Source of the DNA: Thiobacillus denitrificans DSM 12475
GTDB lineage: Bacteria; Pseudomonadota; Gammaproteobacteria; Burkholderiales; Thiobacillaceae
Reading direction: 5' to 3'
Assembly: GCF_000376425.1 (NCBI RefSeq)
Contig: NZ_AQWL01000005.1
Location: 326,007-390,006, forward strand
Length of the DNA: 64,000 nt
Shown here: piece after piece, positions 1-9,899 of the stretch
Layout: each line of letters begins with the position of its first letter
How positions within the stretch are numbered: the first letter of the stretch is position 1
Made by a program: the position numbers and the translations under genes
Notes under the pieces: generated by a model
The model's database searches: none
Seen by the model: only the letters and a program-made list of their open reading frames with translations
Told to the model about the DNA's origin: nothing

Positions 1-1896
<1,896 letters not shown>

Positions 1897-1913
1897 TTAG
1901 AATCAAGCCGGCG

Positions 1914-1919
1914 ATTATA
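1914..1919 (-). promoter_or_regulatory. Candidate -10 box of leuS
   Basis: A perfect TATAAT on the minus strand lies 30 bases before the leuS ATG, giving a short leader. No convincing -35 box is visible at the usual distance, so this rests on the -10 alone. Confidence 0.4.
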
Positions 1920-2045
1920 CCGCCGGCTCTGCCGCGCCACCCGGACATGGCGCATTCCCGTTGCGGCCGGCCGGACTGCCCTGTTCTGGCTGGGAACACT
2001 GCCCGGCCATGGATGTCGGTTATTGTTTACCCCGAAGGAGACTCC

Positions 2046-2540
2046 ATGAAAACGCTGCTTCCGCTTGCCCTGCTTGCCGCTTCCCTGCCCGCCCTGGCCG
2101 CCGCCCCGCCCGATATGCTGCCAGTCAGGCAGATCAGCCTGGAACTGGCGCGCGATATCGCGATGGCCTCGGTCGAGGCCTGCCGCCAGGACGGCTACAA
2201 CGTCTCCGCCGTCGTACTCGACCGGGCCGGCAACGTGCAGGCCGCGTTGCGCGACACGCTGGCCGCGCGCCACACCCTTGAAATCGCCGAGCGCAAGGCC
2301 GGCATGACCATCATGTCGGGTATCGACTCGGGCGAGTTCCGCGCCGCGCGCGGCGACATCCGCCCCGAGCTCAACCACATCGACGGCCTTATCGTGATGG
2401 ACGGCGCCCTGCCGATCCGCGCCGCCGGCAGCCTGATCGGCGCAATCGGGATCTCCGGCGCGCCCGGCGGCGACAAGGATGCCGCCTGTGCCGCAGCCGC
2501 ACTGAAGAAAGTGGAGGAACGGCTGGAATTCGCCATGTAA
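2046..2540 (+). CDS. Exported GlcG/HbpS-family (heme-binding-like) protein
   Basis: A 164-residue protein with a clear signal peptide (MKTLLPLALLAASLPALA, cleavage about residue 18-19) and a single GlcG/HbpS domain. Family hallmarks are the strand VSAVVLDRAGNVQAALRD, the helix with AERKAGMT, and the C-terminal glycine-rich stretch LIGAIGISGAPGGDKD. Members are periplasmic or extracytoplasmic; HbpS binds heme and GlcG is of unknown function beside glycolate oxidase. A strong ribosome site (GAAGGAG, 2034-2040) fixes the start. No glycolate or heme genes adjoin it, so the ligand is open. Confidence 0.85.
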   Translation: MKTLLPLALLAASLPALAAAPPDMLPVRQISLELARDIAMASVEACRQDGYNVSAVVLDRAGNVQAALRDTLAARHTLEIAERKAGMTIMSGIDSGEFRAARGDIRPELNHIDGLIVMDGALPIRAAGSLIGAIGISGAPGGDKDAACAAAALKKVEERLEFAM

Positions 2541-2643
2541 ACAGCCTCGCCGGGGCGGCGCCTGCGGGCAACAAGCCCGCCCCTGCGCGGATGGTGCGTG
2601 CTTGTTGGCGCTTTGGCGCCTCTACTACCACGGCCTACTCCTT

Positions 2644-2654
2644 GCGGGTAAAAT
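2644..2654 (+). promoter_or_regulatory. Candidate prk promoter (GCGGGTAAAAT motif)
   Basis: TAAAAT at 2649-2654 sits 46 bases before the prk ATG, with a plausible leader and a good Shine-Dalgarno. The 11-base string GCGGGTAAAAT recurs before dusB and hemA in this window, supporting a genuine -10 element. No clear -35 is present, which would fit activator dependence (for example CbbR), but no CbbR site was identified. Confidence 0.45.
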
Positions 2655-2699
2655 GCGGCGTTTTCGCTTTTTATTCTTACCTCTTCAGGGAGTCCCAGC

Positions 2700-3587
2700 A
2701 TGTCCAAGAAGCATCCCGTCATTGCGGTCACGGGTTCATCCGGCGCCGGCACCACCACGGTCAAACGCGCGTTCGAGCACATTTTCTTCCGTGAAAAAAT
2801 CAATGCCGCCGTGATCGAAGGCGACAGCTTCCACAGCCTGGCCCGGATTGACTTCAAGGAAGCCGTGAAAAAAGCCGAAGCTGAAGGCAACATGTCGTTC
2901 AGCCACTTCGGCCCGCAAGCCAACCACTTCGCCAAGCTGGCCGAACTGTTCAAGACCTACGGCGAAACCGGTGGCGGCAAGAAGCGTTACTACATCCACA
3001 GCGACGAAGAAGCCGCCGAGCACAACAAGCGCCTCAATACCAGCCTCAACCCCGGCGAATTCACCCCGTGGGAAGACGTGCCCGCCGGCTCCGACGTGCT
3101 GTTCTACGAAGGCCTGCACGGCCTGGTGAAAGCCGACGACATCGACGTCTCGCAGCACGTCGACCTCGGCATCGGCGTGGTGCCCATCGTCAACCTCGAA
3201 TGGATCCAGAAAATCCACCGCGACGGCGCCGAGCGCGGTTACTCCGCCGACGTCATCGTCGACACCATCCTGCGCCGCATGCCGGACTATGTGAACTACA
3301 TCACCCCGCAATTCTCGCGCACCGACATCAACTTCCAGCGCGTCTCGACCGTCGACACCTCCAACCCCTTCATCACGCGCGACATTCCGACACCGGACGA
3401 AAGCTTCATCGTGATCCGCTTCCGCGAACCCAAAGGGGTCGATTTCCCCTACCTGCTGAACATGATCTGCAATTCCTTCATGTCGCGCCGCAACACCCTC
3501 GTGGTACCGGGCGCCAAGATGGGCTTCGCTATGGAGCTGATCCTGGCCCCCATCATTCAGGACATGATCGCGGGCAAGCGCACGTAA
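2700..3587 (+). CDS. prk: Phosphoribulokinase (proteobacterial type)
   Basis: Phosphorylates ribulose 5-phosphate with ATP to ribulose 1,5-bisphosphate, the CO2 acceptor of RuBisCO. The protein is 295 residues, the usual size of the octameric proteobacterial enzyme. The P-loop is GSSGAGTTTV at residues 12-21, and the family blocks EGDSFHS, MSFSHFGPQANH, YIHSDEEAAEHN, FYEGLHGLV and RRMPDYVNYITPQF are all present. Start supported by AGGGAG at 2685-2690. It stands alone rather than in a cbb operon, and a strong terminator follows. Indicates an autotroph using the Calvin cycle. Confidence 0.97.
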   Translation: MSKKHPVIAVTGSSGAGTTTVKRAFEHIFFREKINAAVIEGDSFHSLARIDFKEAVKKAEAEGNMSFSHFGPQANHFAKLAELFKTYGETGGGKKRYYIHSDEEAAEHNKRLNTSLNPGEFTPWEDVPAGSDVLFYEGLHGLVKADDIDVSQHVDLGIGVVPIVNLEWIQKIHRDGAERGYSADVIVDTILRRMPDYVNYITPQFSRTDINFQRVSTVDTSNPFITRDIPTPDESFIVIRFREPKGVDFPYLLNMICNSFMSRRNTLVVPGAKMGFAMELILAPIIQDMIAGKRT

Positions 3588-3603
3588 GTTCCGGTCACAT
3601 CCA

Positions 3604-3640
3604 AGAGAAAGGGCGACCCGCGGGTCGCCCTTTCTCTTTT
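3604..3640. terminator. Bidirectional Rho-independent terminator
   Basis: A perfect 16-base stem (3604-3619 with 3622-3637, AGAGAAAGGGCGACCC and its complement, loop GC) followed by TTT on the plus side and an A-rich flank for the minus side. It ends prk and the convergent PhoX/DUF839 gene. Confidence 0.93.
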
Positions 3641-3675
3641 CAGGCGGCGCCCGCCAGACGGGCGCCGAGCAACGC

Positions 3676-5214
3676 TTACTTCCTGCCTTTTCCGGCATCC
3701 CCGACCTTGGGCGAGGCCATCAGGTACACCTGGCCACCCTGGACAAGTTCGCCCGGGAGGCCGTAGTGCGCCTGCATGTTGCCGAGGTAATAGCGGCGGC
3801 CGGATTCGTACCAGTTGGCGTTGGCGACGATGTCGGTGACGTCGATGACACCCGAGTTCTCCTCGTCCTGGGTCAGGAAGCCAGGCGCACCCGACAGGAA
3901 GCGGCTGCGATCGGACTCGAAAATCTGCACCGCCTGCTTGCTGGCCGGGTTGAACTTCCAGACCTTGGCGATATACGCGCTATTGCCCGGATCTTCCTGG
4001 ATGATGATGTTGCCGTCGCCGTCGACCGTCATGTTGTCGAAGGAACGCGCGGCCTGGCCATCGGTACCGACGAGGCTGGCGGAATCGAGCACCATCTCGA
4101 CCGTGCCGCCGGTGGGATTCGCGACCGAGTCGAAGCTGAACTTGTACAGGCGGGCGGTCGCGCCGCTGCGGCCGGTCGTTGCCCAGTAGAACACGTTGGG
4201 ATTCTGGGTGTCCCAGTGTCCGTCTTCGGGGCGCGCCCACTCGGTGACGTCGCGTGCCGTCGACTGGGTCTGCAGCTGCGCGCCGCTGTCGAGCGCCACG
4301 ATGTCGGACATGTCGACCAGGTCGAAGCTGCCGTTGATCGCGCCCGCCTCCAGCTTCACCAGACCGTTGCCATAACCGTCCCCCCCGTTATTGACCCGGA
4401 TGCCGTAGAGCTTGCCGTTTTGCAGGCCCGCCTGCTCGACCGGATTGCCGGAACGCTGCTTGTCGCCGACATAGAGGTAGACCTGGCCAGGGCTGGAGTC
4501 GTCGAGACCGACGACCAGCGTCTTGTCGCCGGCGTTGGGATGGGCAACCGAGTTTTCCCAGGAGAAGCGGCCGAGGGAGGGCAGCTGATAGCTCGTGCCC
4601 TTTTCGTCGCCGCTGACGATGGTGGCATAGGCACGGCCTTCGTTACCCGCCTCCTCGCCCTTCATGAAGATCAGGCCGTCGAAGCCGCGGCCGGTCGCCG
4701 GGTTGTGGAAAGCCGTTTTGGCCGGCAGGTCGGCCGAACAGAAGCGGCCGAACTGGGTCGCGCCGGTCGCGTCGACGAACTGCTTGTTGAGATTGTCCCA
4801 GTCCTTCACCTGGGTGATGAGGTCTTCGCCCGCCATGATCTGCTTGCTGTTCAGGTGCATGGTCCACTGCGACACGAAGGCGCCGGTTGCGCCGTGGGCG
4901 CGCGTAACGCCCGAGGTGGCGCCGAGCTCGTGATTGAGGAAGAAGGTCATGTAGGCCTTGTCGGCGACATAGCCGCCGTTCGCGGCGAACTTGCCGGGCA
5001 GCGCGCCCATGCCGTCCGGAATGCCGACCATGCGGTAGTCGACGTTCTTGGCGGAGTCACCGACAGTGAGCAGCGAAACGACTTCCCAGCCGGGGGCGGT
5101 GGGAACGATATAGGGGGTCTGCGAGCTCTGCGGGCCGGTGCTGTCTTGCGCATGGACGGCGACGGCGGCGAGCGCCAGGCTGATGCCGAGCGCGACGGGG
5201 CTGAGTTTGAACAT
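3676..5214 (-). CDS. Exported PhoX/DUF839-family protein
   Basis: A 512-residue protein of the PhoX-like (DUF839) beta-propeller family, whose characterised members are calcium/iron alkaline phosphatases; many others are uncharacterised. The start at MFKLSPVALGISLAL is chosen because it opens with a signal peptide ending VHAQ and is preceded by AGGAGATGAAATCCCC; a longer reading (to 5292) adds an implausible N-terminus. Family motifs include FFLNHELGATSGV, WARPEDGHWDT, and DGDGNIIIQEDPGN. Substrate cannot be told from sequence. Single gene, ending at the shared terminator with prk. Confidence 0.85.
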   Translation of the reverse strand: MFKLSPVALGISLALAAVAVHAQDSTGPQSSQTPYIVPTAPGWEVVSLLTVGDSAKNVDYRMVGIPDGMGALPGKFAANGGYVADKAYMTFFLNHELGATSGVTRAHGATGAFVSQWTMHLNSKQIMAGEDLITQVKDWDNLNKQFVDATGATQFGRFCSADLPAKTAFHNPATGRGFDGLIFMKGEEAGNEGRAYATIVSGDEKGTSYQLPSLGRFSWENSVAHPNAGDKTLVVGLDDSSPGQVYLYVGDKQRSGNPVEQAGLQNGKLYGIRVNNGGDGYGNGLVKLEAGAINGSFDLVDMSDIVALDSGAQLQTQSTARDVTEWARPEDGHWDTQNPNVFYWATTGRSGATARLYKFSFDSVANPTGGTVEMVLDSASLVGTDGQAARSFDNMTVDGDGNIIIQEDPGNSAYIAKVWKFNPASKQAVQIFESDRSRFLSGAPGFLTQDEENSGVIDVTDIVANANWYESGRRYYLGNMQAHYGLPGELVQGGQVYLMASPKVGDAGKGRK

Positions 5215-5406
5215 GGGGATTTCATCTCCTGATTTCGGTCTGAAAGGCGCGCCCGCGACGGAAAGCGTCCGGGGTCTGGTCGCGTCGGACAAGCGTGCCT
5301 GCCCGACGCGATGCAGTATCCCGAGCGGCCCTTACAGAAAAATGATGCTCCCATGAAAGTTTGAAGCCGGACATCGAGAATCATCGCGTGTCCTCATGGC
5401 CATGGC

Positions 5407-5658
5407 TTACACCACGGCGAATCCCACCAGCGCAACTTCGTCGCCGTCCCTGAGCGGAGCGGATTTTTCGGCGAACTGCCTGTTCACCGTGATATTCAGC
5501 CTGGGATTGCCGAGCAGCATCTTTTTCCACATCTCGCCGCGCTTCGACAGCACGAACAGCAGCCGCTCAACGTCGGTGACGTCGGGCGGCAGGGAAATCT
5601 CGTCGGACGCCATGCCGAGGGTTTCGACCAGGTCGCCGAAAAACAGGATTTTCACCAT
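5407..5658 (-). CDS. MoaD/ThiS-like small protein lacking the C-terminal Gly-Gly
   Basis: An 83-residue beta-grasp protein that begins MVKILFFGDLVETLG and has the typical MoaD middle (LNITVNRQF) and late block LRDGDEVALVG. MoaD carries sulfur on a C-terminal Gly-Gly thiocarboxylate for molybdopterin synthesis. Here the protein ends GFAVV, so the acceptor diglycine is absent, and no nearby frame restores it. It is therefore either a divergent paralogue with another role or an inactive relic. No moaE or other moa gene is in the window. Head-to-head with uvrD. Confidence 0.75.
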   Translation of the reverse strand: MVKILFFGDLVETLGMASDEISLPPDVTDVERLLFVLSKRGEMWKKMLLGNPRLNITVNRQFAEKSAPLRDGDEVALVGFAVV

Positions 5659-5705
5659 GGGGGGGCCTTTATAATTACCAATTGACCGCCCGATTTTACC
5701 GCCGT

Positions 5706-7904
5706 ATGTCCCTCTCCCTGCTGGAAAACCTCAACCCCGAACAGCGCGCCGCGGTGACGCTGCCGCACGGGTCCGCGCTGATCCTGGCGGGCGCCGGCTC
5801 CGGCAAGACGCGGGTGCTGACCACGCGCATGGTATGGCTGATCCAGAGCGGCCAGGTGTCTCCGCTGGGCGTGCTGGCGGTGACCTTCACCAACAAGGCG
5901 GCGAAGGAGATGCTGACGCGGATTTCGGCGATGCTGCCGATCAACACGCGCGGCATGTGGGTCGGTACCTTTCACGGCCTGGCCAACCGGCTGTTGCGGA
6001 TCCACTACCGCGAAGCCGGCCTGCCGCAGTCGTTCCAGATCCTCGACTCCGCTGACCAGCTGTCGGCAATCAAGCGGCTGATGAAGGCGATGAACGTCGA
6101 CACCGAGAAATACGAGCCAAAGAAGGTGCAGTGGTTCATCAACGGCCACAAGGAAGCCGGACGGCGCGCGCGCGACGCCGAAGCCCACGACGAATACTCG
6201 ATGCGGCTGGCCGAACTGTACGAGACCTACGATGCGCAGTGCCAGCGCGAAGGCGTGGCGGATTTCCCCGAGCTGCTGCTGCGCGCCTACGAGCTCTTGT
6301 ACCGCAACGAACCGTTGCGCGAGCATTACCGCGACCGCTTCAAGCACATCCTGATCGACGAGTTCCAGGACACCAATACGCTGCAGTACCGCTGGCTGAA
6401 GCTGTTTGCCGGGCCGCATACCGCGCTGTTCGCGGTCGGCGACGACGACCAGTCGATCTACGCCTTCCGCGGCGCCAACACTGCCAACATGGCGGAATTC
6501 GAGCGCGAGTTCGCGCACGGCAACGTGATCAAGCTGGAGCAGAACTACCGCAGCCACGGCCACATCCTCACCGCCGCCAACACGCTGATCTCGCAGAACG
6601 CACACCGCCTGGGCAAGAACCTGTGGACGGCGGAGGGCGACGGCGAGCCGGTCCGCGTGTTCAACGCCTATTCCGATCAGGATGAGGCGAGCTTCGTCGT
6701 CGACGAGGTGCGCGCGCTCAACCGCGAGGGCGTGGCGCTGTCCGACATGGCGCTGCTGTATCGTTCCAACGCGCAGTCGCGGGTGCTGGAGCATGCGCTG
6801 TTCTCCGCCAGCGTGCCGTATCGGGTGTATGGCGGACTGCGTTTTTTCGAGCGCCAGGAAATCAAGCACGCGCTGGCCTACCTGCGCCTGCTGACCAACC
6901 CGGAAGACGATGGCGCCTTTCTGCGGGTAGTGAATTTTCCCGCCCGCGGCATCGGCACGCGCACCCTGGAACAACTGGCCGACGGCGCCGCGCGCGCGGG
7001 CACCAGCCTGTGGCAGGCGGCCTGCACTCCAAAGGGCAGCGGCGGCGGCAAGGTGGCGGGGTTCGCCCGGCTGATCGAGGAGATCAAGGCCGCCACGCGC
7101 GACCTGCCGCTGGCGGAGGCCATCGACCATGTGATCGAGGCCAGCGGGCTGGCGGACTACTACCGCGCCGACAAGGAAGGCGCCGACCGCCTGGAAAACC
7201 TCAACGAACTGATCAACGCCGCCGCGCTGTTCTCCGAGGAATTCGTTTCTCTAAATGCGGCCGACCCCGCCGCCACGGCCGAGGCGTCAGCCTCCGCCGA
7301 AACGACCCAGCCCGAGCTGGATCGTTTTCTCGCCCACGCCGCGCTGGAAGCGGGCGAGCACCAGGCCGGCGCCGGCCATGACGCGCTGCAGCTGATGACG
7401 GTGCACGCCGCCAAGGGACTGGAGTTTCACGCCGTGTTCATCACCGGGCTGGAAGAAGGGCTGTTTCCGCACGAACAGAGCGCGCACGAGGAAAACGGCC
7501 TGGAGGAGGAACGGCGGCTGATGTACGTGGCGATCACTCGCGCGCGGCGCCGCCTGTATCTGTCGCACGCGCAGTCACGCATGCTGCATGGGCAGATCCG
7601 CTACGGCCTGCCGTCACGCTTTCTGGATGAGCTGCCGGAACAGGTCTTGCTGCCGCTCAACCACCGCAGCGAATCCACCGTTTCCCCGGCCTATCGCGCG
7701 TCGGCCCCCATACCGCGCAGCCAGGGCCAGTCCGGCAACGATACCGGCTACAAGGTAGGGCAGAGCGTCGCCCATGCCAGGTTCGGCACCGGCATCATCA
7801 TCGACTTCGAGGGGCGCGGGCCGGACGCGCGCGTGCAGGTGAAATTCCGCGAGGCCGGGACCAAGTGGCTGGCGCTGGCCTACGCCAAGTTGTCGCCCGC
7901 GTAG
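5706..7904 (+). CDS. uvrD: UvrD/Rep-family DNA helicase (DNA helicase II)
   Basis: 3'-5' superfamily 1 DNA helicase acting in nucleotide excision and mismatch repair. The 732-residue protein shows motif I LAGAGSGKTRVLT, Ia TFTNKAAKEM, II LIDEFQDTN, III GDDDQSIYAFRGA, IV EQNYRSHG, V TVHAAKGLEFHAVF and VI YVAITRARRRLYL. The start MSLSLLENLNPEQ is the family start; an in-frame TTG at 5682 would add eight residues. Ends with the Tudor-like tail KWLALAYAKL. It overlaps the convergent downstream gene by 25 bases. Confidence 0.95.
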   Translation: MSLSLLENLNPEQRAAVTLPHGSALILAGAGSGKTRVLTTRMVWLIQSGQVSPLGVLAVTFTNKAAKEMLTRISAMLPINTRGMWVGTFHGLANRLLRIHYREAGLPQSFQILDSADQLSAIKRLMKAMNVDTEKYEPKKVQWFINGHKEAGRRARDAEAHDEYSMRLAELYETYDAQCQREGVADFPELLLRAYELLYRNEPLREHYRDRFKHILIDEFQDTNTLQYRWLKLFAGPHTALFAVGDDDQSIYAFRGANTANMAEFEREFAHGNVIKLEQNYRSHGHILTAANTLISQNAHRLGKNLWTAEGDGEPVRVFNAYSDQDEASFVVDEVRALNREGVALSDMALLYRSNAQSRVLEHALFSASVPYRVYGGLRFFERQEIKHALAYLRLLTNPEDDGAFLRVVNFPARGIGTRTLEQLADGAARAGTSLWQAACTPKGSGGGKVAGFARLIEEIKAATRDLPLAEAIDHVIEASGLADYYRADKEGADRLENLNELINAAALFSEEFVSLNAADPAATAEASASAETTQPELDRFLAHAALEAGEHQAGAGHDALQLMTVHAAKGLEFHAVFITGLEEGLFPHEQSAHEENGLEEERRLMYVAITRARRRLYLSHAQSRMLHGQIRYGLPSRFLDELPEQVLLPLNHRSESTVSPAYRASAPIPRSQGQSGNDTGYKVGQSVAHARFGTGIIIDFEGRGPDARVQVKFREAGTKWLALAYAKLSPA

Positions 7905-8653
7905 GGCGCGGTGTCGTCCGCCCATACCGCGAAAATCGCCTGATACGAGGCATACAGCGAACCGAACAGGACCGGCATCGCCACCAGCAGGCCAAGCAGC
8001 ATCGGCACCAGCGCGGCAAAAAACAGCAGCATCCCGAGCGCGAAACTGTTCAACAGCATCGCCGCCCAGTTTCTGGCTACCGCACGCAGGCTCACTCCCA
8101 GCGCCGTGGCCGGACGCGCGCCGCCGAACAGGATCAGCGCAGGCGCGAACCAGGTGGCCATGATCAGCGGAGCAAACAACGCCAGTCCGGCAAGCAGCGC
8201 GGGCGTGGCCTGATTGAGTATCGCCTGCATTTCCGCTGGCGAGGCACCCTCCTTGGCGGCAGCCATCATCGCCACCGGATCGAACCCCATGCCGAGCATG
8301 ATCTGGCCGATCAGCAAGGTGCCCAGCAGCTGCACCGCGCCGACGGCCATCAACGGAATCGCCGGCCCCTGAATCCCGGCCAGAAAATTCGGCAGTTCGA
8401 GCTCGCTGCCGCTGTCGAGCGCGCGGTATGCCGCCATGAATCCAGCCACTATCAGCGGCGAAGCCAGCTCCGACAGCGGCCCGCCGACCACGGGAATCAG
8501 GCCGAGCGCCATCACCGCGCCGAATAACACGCCGAACGCGGCGGACAGCAGCAAGGGATTCTTGCGATACAGGCGAAAGCCTGCGGCCAGCCACTGGAAG
8601 CCCTGGCTGGCTGCGACCTTGCGCGGAATGTCTTGATTGGATGCAGTAGTCAT
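7880..8653 (-). CDS. BPSS1780-type integral membrane protein of unknown function
   Basis: A 257-residue protein with about six hydrophobic segments (for example LLLSAAFGVLFGAVMALGL, LIVAGFMAAY, MLLFFAALVPMLLGLLVAM). The layout with the N-terminal block ASQGFQWLAAGFRLYRKNP and a final WADD matches a family of beta-proteobacterial membrane proteins of unknown function. The N-terminus is probably cytoplasmic. Its 3' end overlaps the 3' end of uvrD on the other strand. Confidence 0.8.
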   Translation of the reverse strand: MTTASNQDIPRKVAASQGFQWLAAGFRLYRKNPLLLSAAFGVLFGAVMALGLIPVVGGPLSELASPLIVAGFMAAYRALDSGSELELPNFLAGIQGPAIPLMAVGAVQLLGTLLIGQIMLGMGFDPVAMMAAAKEGASPAEMQAILNQATPALLAGLALFAPLIMATWFAPALILFGGARPATALGVSLRAVARNWAAMLLNSFALGMLLFFAALVPMLLGLLVAMPVLFGSLYASYQAIFAVWADDTAPYAGDNLA

Positions 8654-8715
8654 GCAGCGGATGGGATGGGTACGGCACGAATCGGCTTGAAAAGGAAACG
8701 TTCAGGCCGGGCTGT

Positions 8716-8755
8716 CATTGACGGGCGCCGCGAACGACCGGGGGCCCCGTCAATG
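8716..8755. repeat. Inverted repeat between two minus-strand genes
   Basis: Perfect 10-base arms CATTGACGGG (8716-8725) and CCCGTCAATG (8746-8755) around a 20-base GC-rich loop, downstream of the DUF2782 gene. There is no T tract, so it is a weak terminator candidate or an mRNA 3' stabiliser. Confidence 0.5.
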
Positions 8756-8780
8756 GAATAACCGGTGCGCCGGCAACGGG

Positions 8781-9104
8781 TCAGAATTCCTTCACCACCC
8801 ACATCGGCGGCCGCATGCCGGAGTCGAGGCTGTCCTGCCGTGCAAACTGGCCGTCGCCCTTCTGGTCGATCAGGAAATACGGCTTGCCGACCTTGGGAAT
8901 GACTTTCAGCATGTACAGCTTGCCGTTGGCGCGGTATTCGACGACGCGGCCCTGGCTGCTCGGCTTGATCGTCACCGCAGGTGCGTCGCCGGGCCCCGGC
9001 GCGCCATCCGGGACCGGCTGCAGCCCGGGTGGATGCTCGGGCGGTGCGGCGGCAACGGCAAGGCCACTCAGCATCAGGGTCAGCAACACAACGGGATAAC
9101 GCAT
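8781..9104 (-). CDS. DUF2782-family exported protein
   Basis: A 107-residue protein with a signal peptide (MRYPVVLLTLMLSGLAVAAA) followed by a proline-rich stretch and the conserved DUF2782 core VVEYRANGKLYMLKVIPKVG, ending MWVVKEF. Proteins of this family are commonly found beside polA in beta- and gamma-proteobacteria, as here. Function unknown; probably periplasmic. Confidence 0.82.
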   Translation of the reverse strand: MRYPVVLLTLMLSGLAVAAAPPEHPPGLQPVPDGAPGPGDAPAVTIKPSSQGRVVEYRANGKLYMLKVIPKVGKPYFLIDQKGDGQFARQDSLDSGMRPPMWVVKEF

Positions 9105-9156
9105 GGCAGGCTCCAGAAAGCGAATATTGTCAGCTTAGGTCAAAAGGAAACGGGGA

Positions 9157-9885
9157 CTACAGATTGAACTGGATTTCGCGCTCGGCCAGAGACGGCATGA
9201 AACCGCGTTTTTCATAGTGGCTGAAGATCGCATCGATCACCTCTTCCGGCCGGTCGATGATGCGCATCAGTTTAACGTCATCGGGGGAAATCATGCCTTC
9301 GTCGACCAGGCGGCCCTTCACCCATTCGGCAAGTCCGCCCCAGAATTTCGAGCCCACCAGGATGATGGGGATACCGGCGATTTTTCCGGTCTGCACCAAG
9401 GTCAGCGCCTCGAACAGCTCGTCCAGCGTGCCGAAACCGCCCGGCATGACGACGTAGGCCGCAGCGAACTTGACGAACATGACCTTGCGCGCGAAAAAAT
9501 GCTGGAAAGTCTGGCTGATGTCCTGATACATATTGGCGCTTTGTTCGTGCGGCAGCTGGATGTTGAGGCCGACACTGGGCGACTTGCCGAAATACGCGCC
9601 CTTGTTGGCGGCCTCCATGATCCCGGGGCCGCCGCCGGAGACCACCGAGAAGCCCGCATCGGACAGCTTGCGCGCGATGTCTTCGGTGAGCATGTAGTAC
9701 GCATGGTCGGGCGGCGTGCGCGCGCTGCCGAAGATCGAAACCGCCGGGCGGATCGACGCCAGCCGTTCGGTCGCCTCGACGAACTCTGCCATAATTCCCA
9801 GCATCCGCCACGACTCACGCGCCGAATAATTGATCTCGGCGGCGCGCCCCGGGTCGATAGCGACGGGCAATTTATCCATGTGCAT
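9157..9885 (-). CDS. LOG-family (lysine-decarboxylase-like, TIGR00730-type) protein
   Basis: A 242-residue Rossmann-fold protein with the family signatures SGGGPGIMEAANKGA and PGGFGTLDELFE (general motif PGGxGTxxE). Relatives are cytokinin-activating 5'-monophosphate phosphoribohydrolases or nucleotide 5'-monophosphate nucleosidases; the older label lysine decarboxylase is not supported biochemically. The longer N-terminal extension before FGSAR is typical of the proteobacterial PpnN-like subgroup of medium length. ATG at 9885 or 9879 (MHMDKLP). Divergent from polA, with 14 bases between start codons. Confidence 0.88.
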   Translation of the reverse strand: MHMDKLPVAIDPGRAAEINYSARESWRMLGIMAEFVEATERLASIRPAVSIFGSARTPPDHAYYMLTEDIARKLSDAGFSVVSGGGPGIMEAANKGAYFGKSPSVGLNIQLPHEQSANMYQDISQTFQHFFARKVMFVKFAAAYVVMPGGFGTLDELFEALTLVQTGKIAGIPIILVGSKFWGGLAEWVKGRLVDEGMISPDDVKLMRIIDRPEEVIDAIFSHYEKRGFMPSLAEREIQFNL

Positions 9886-9899
9886 TTTTCGAGCGCCTC

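Noticed and set aside
3766-5232. Long plus-strand open frame opposite the PhoX/DUF839 gene
   Set aside because: The minus-strand reading has a signal peptide, ribosome site and family motifs; the plus reading has none.
8716-8755. Inverted repeat as a firm Rho-independent terminator
   Set aside because: The loop is long and there is no T tract on either strand.
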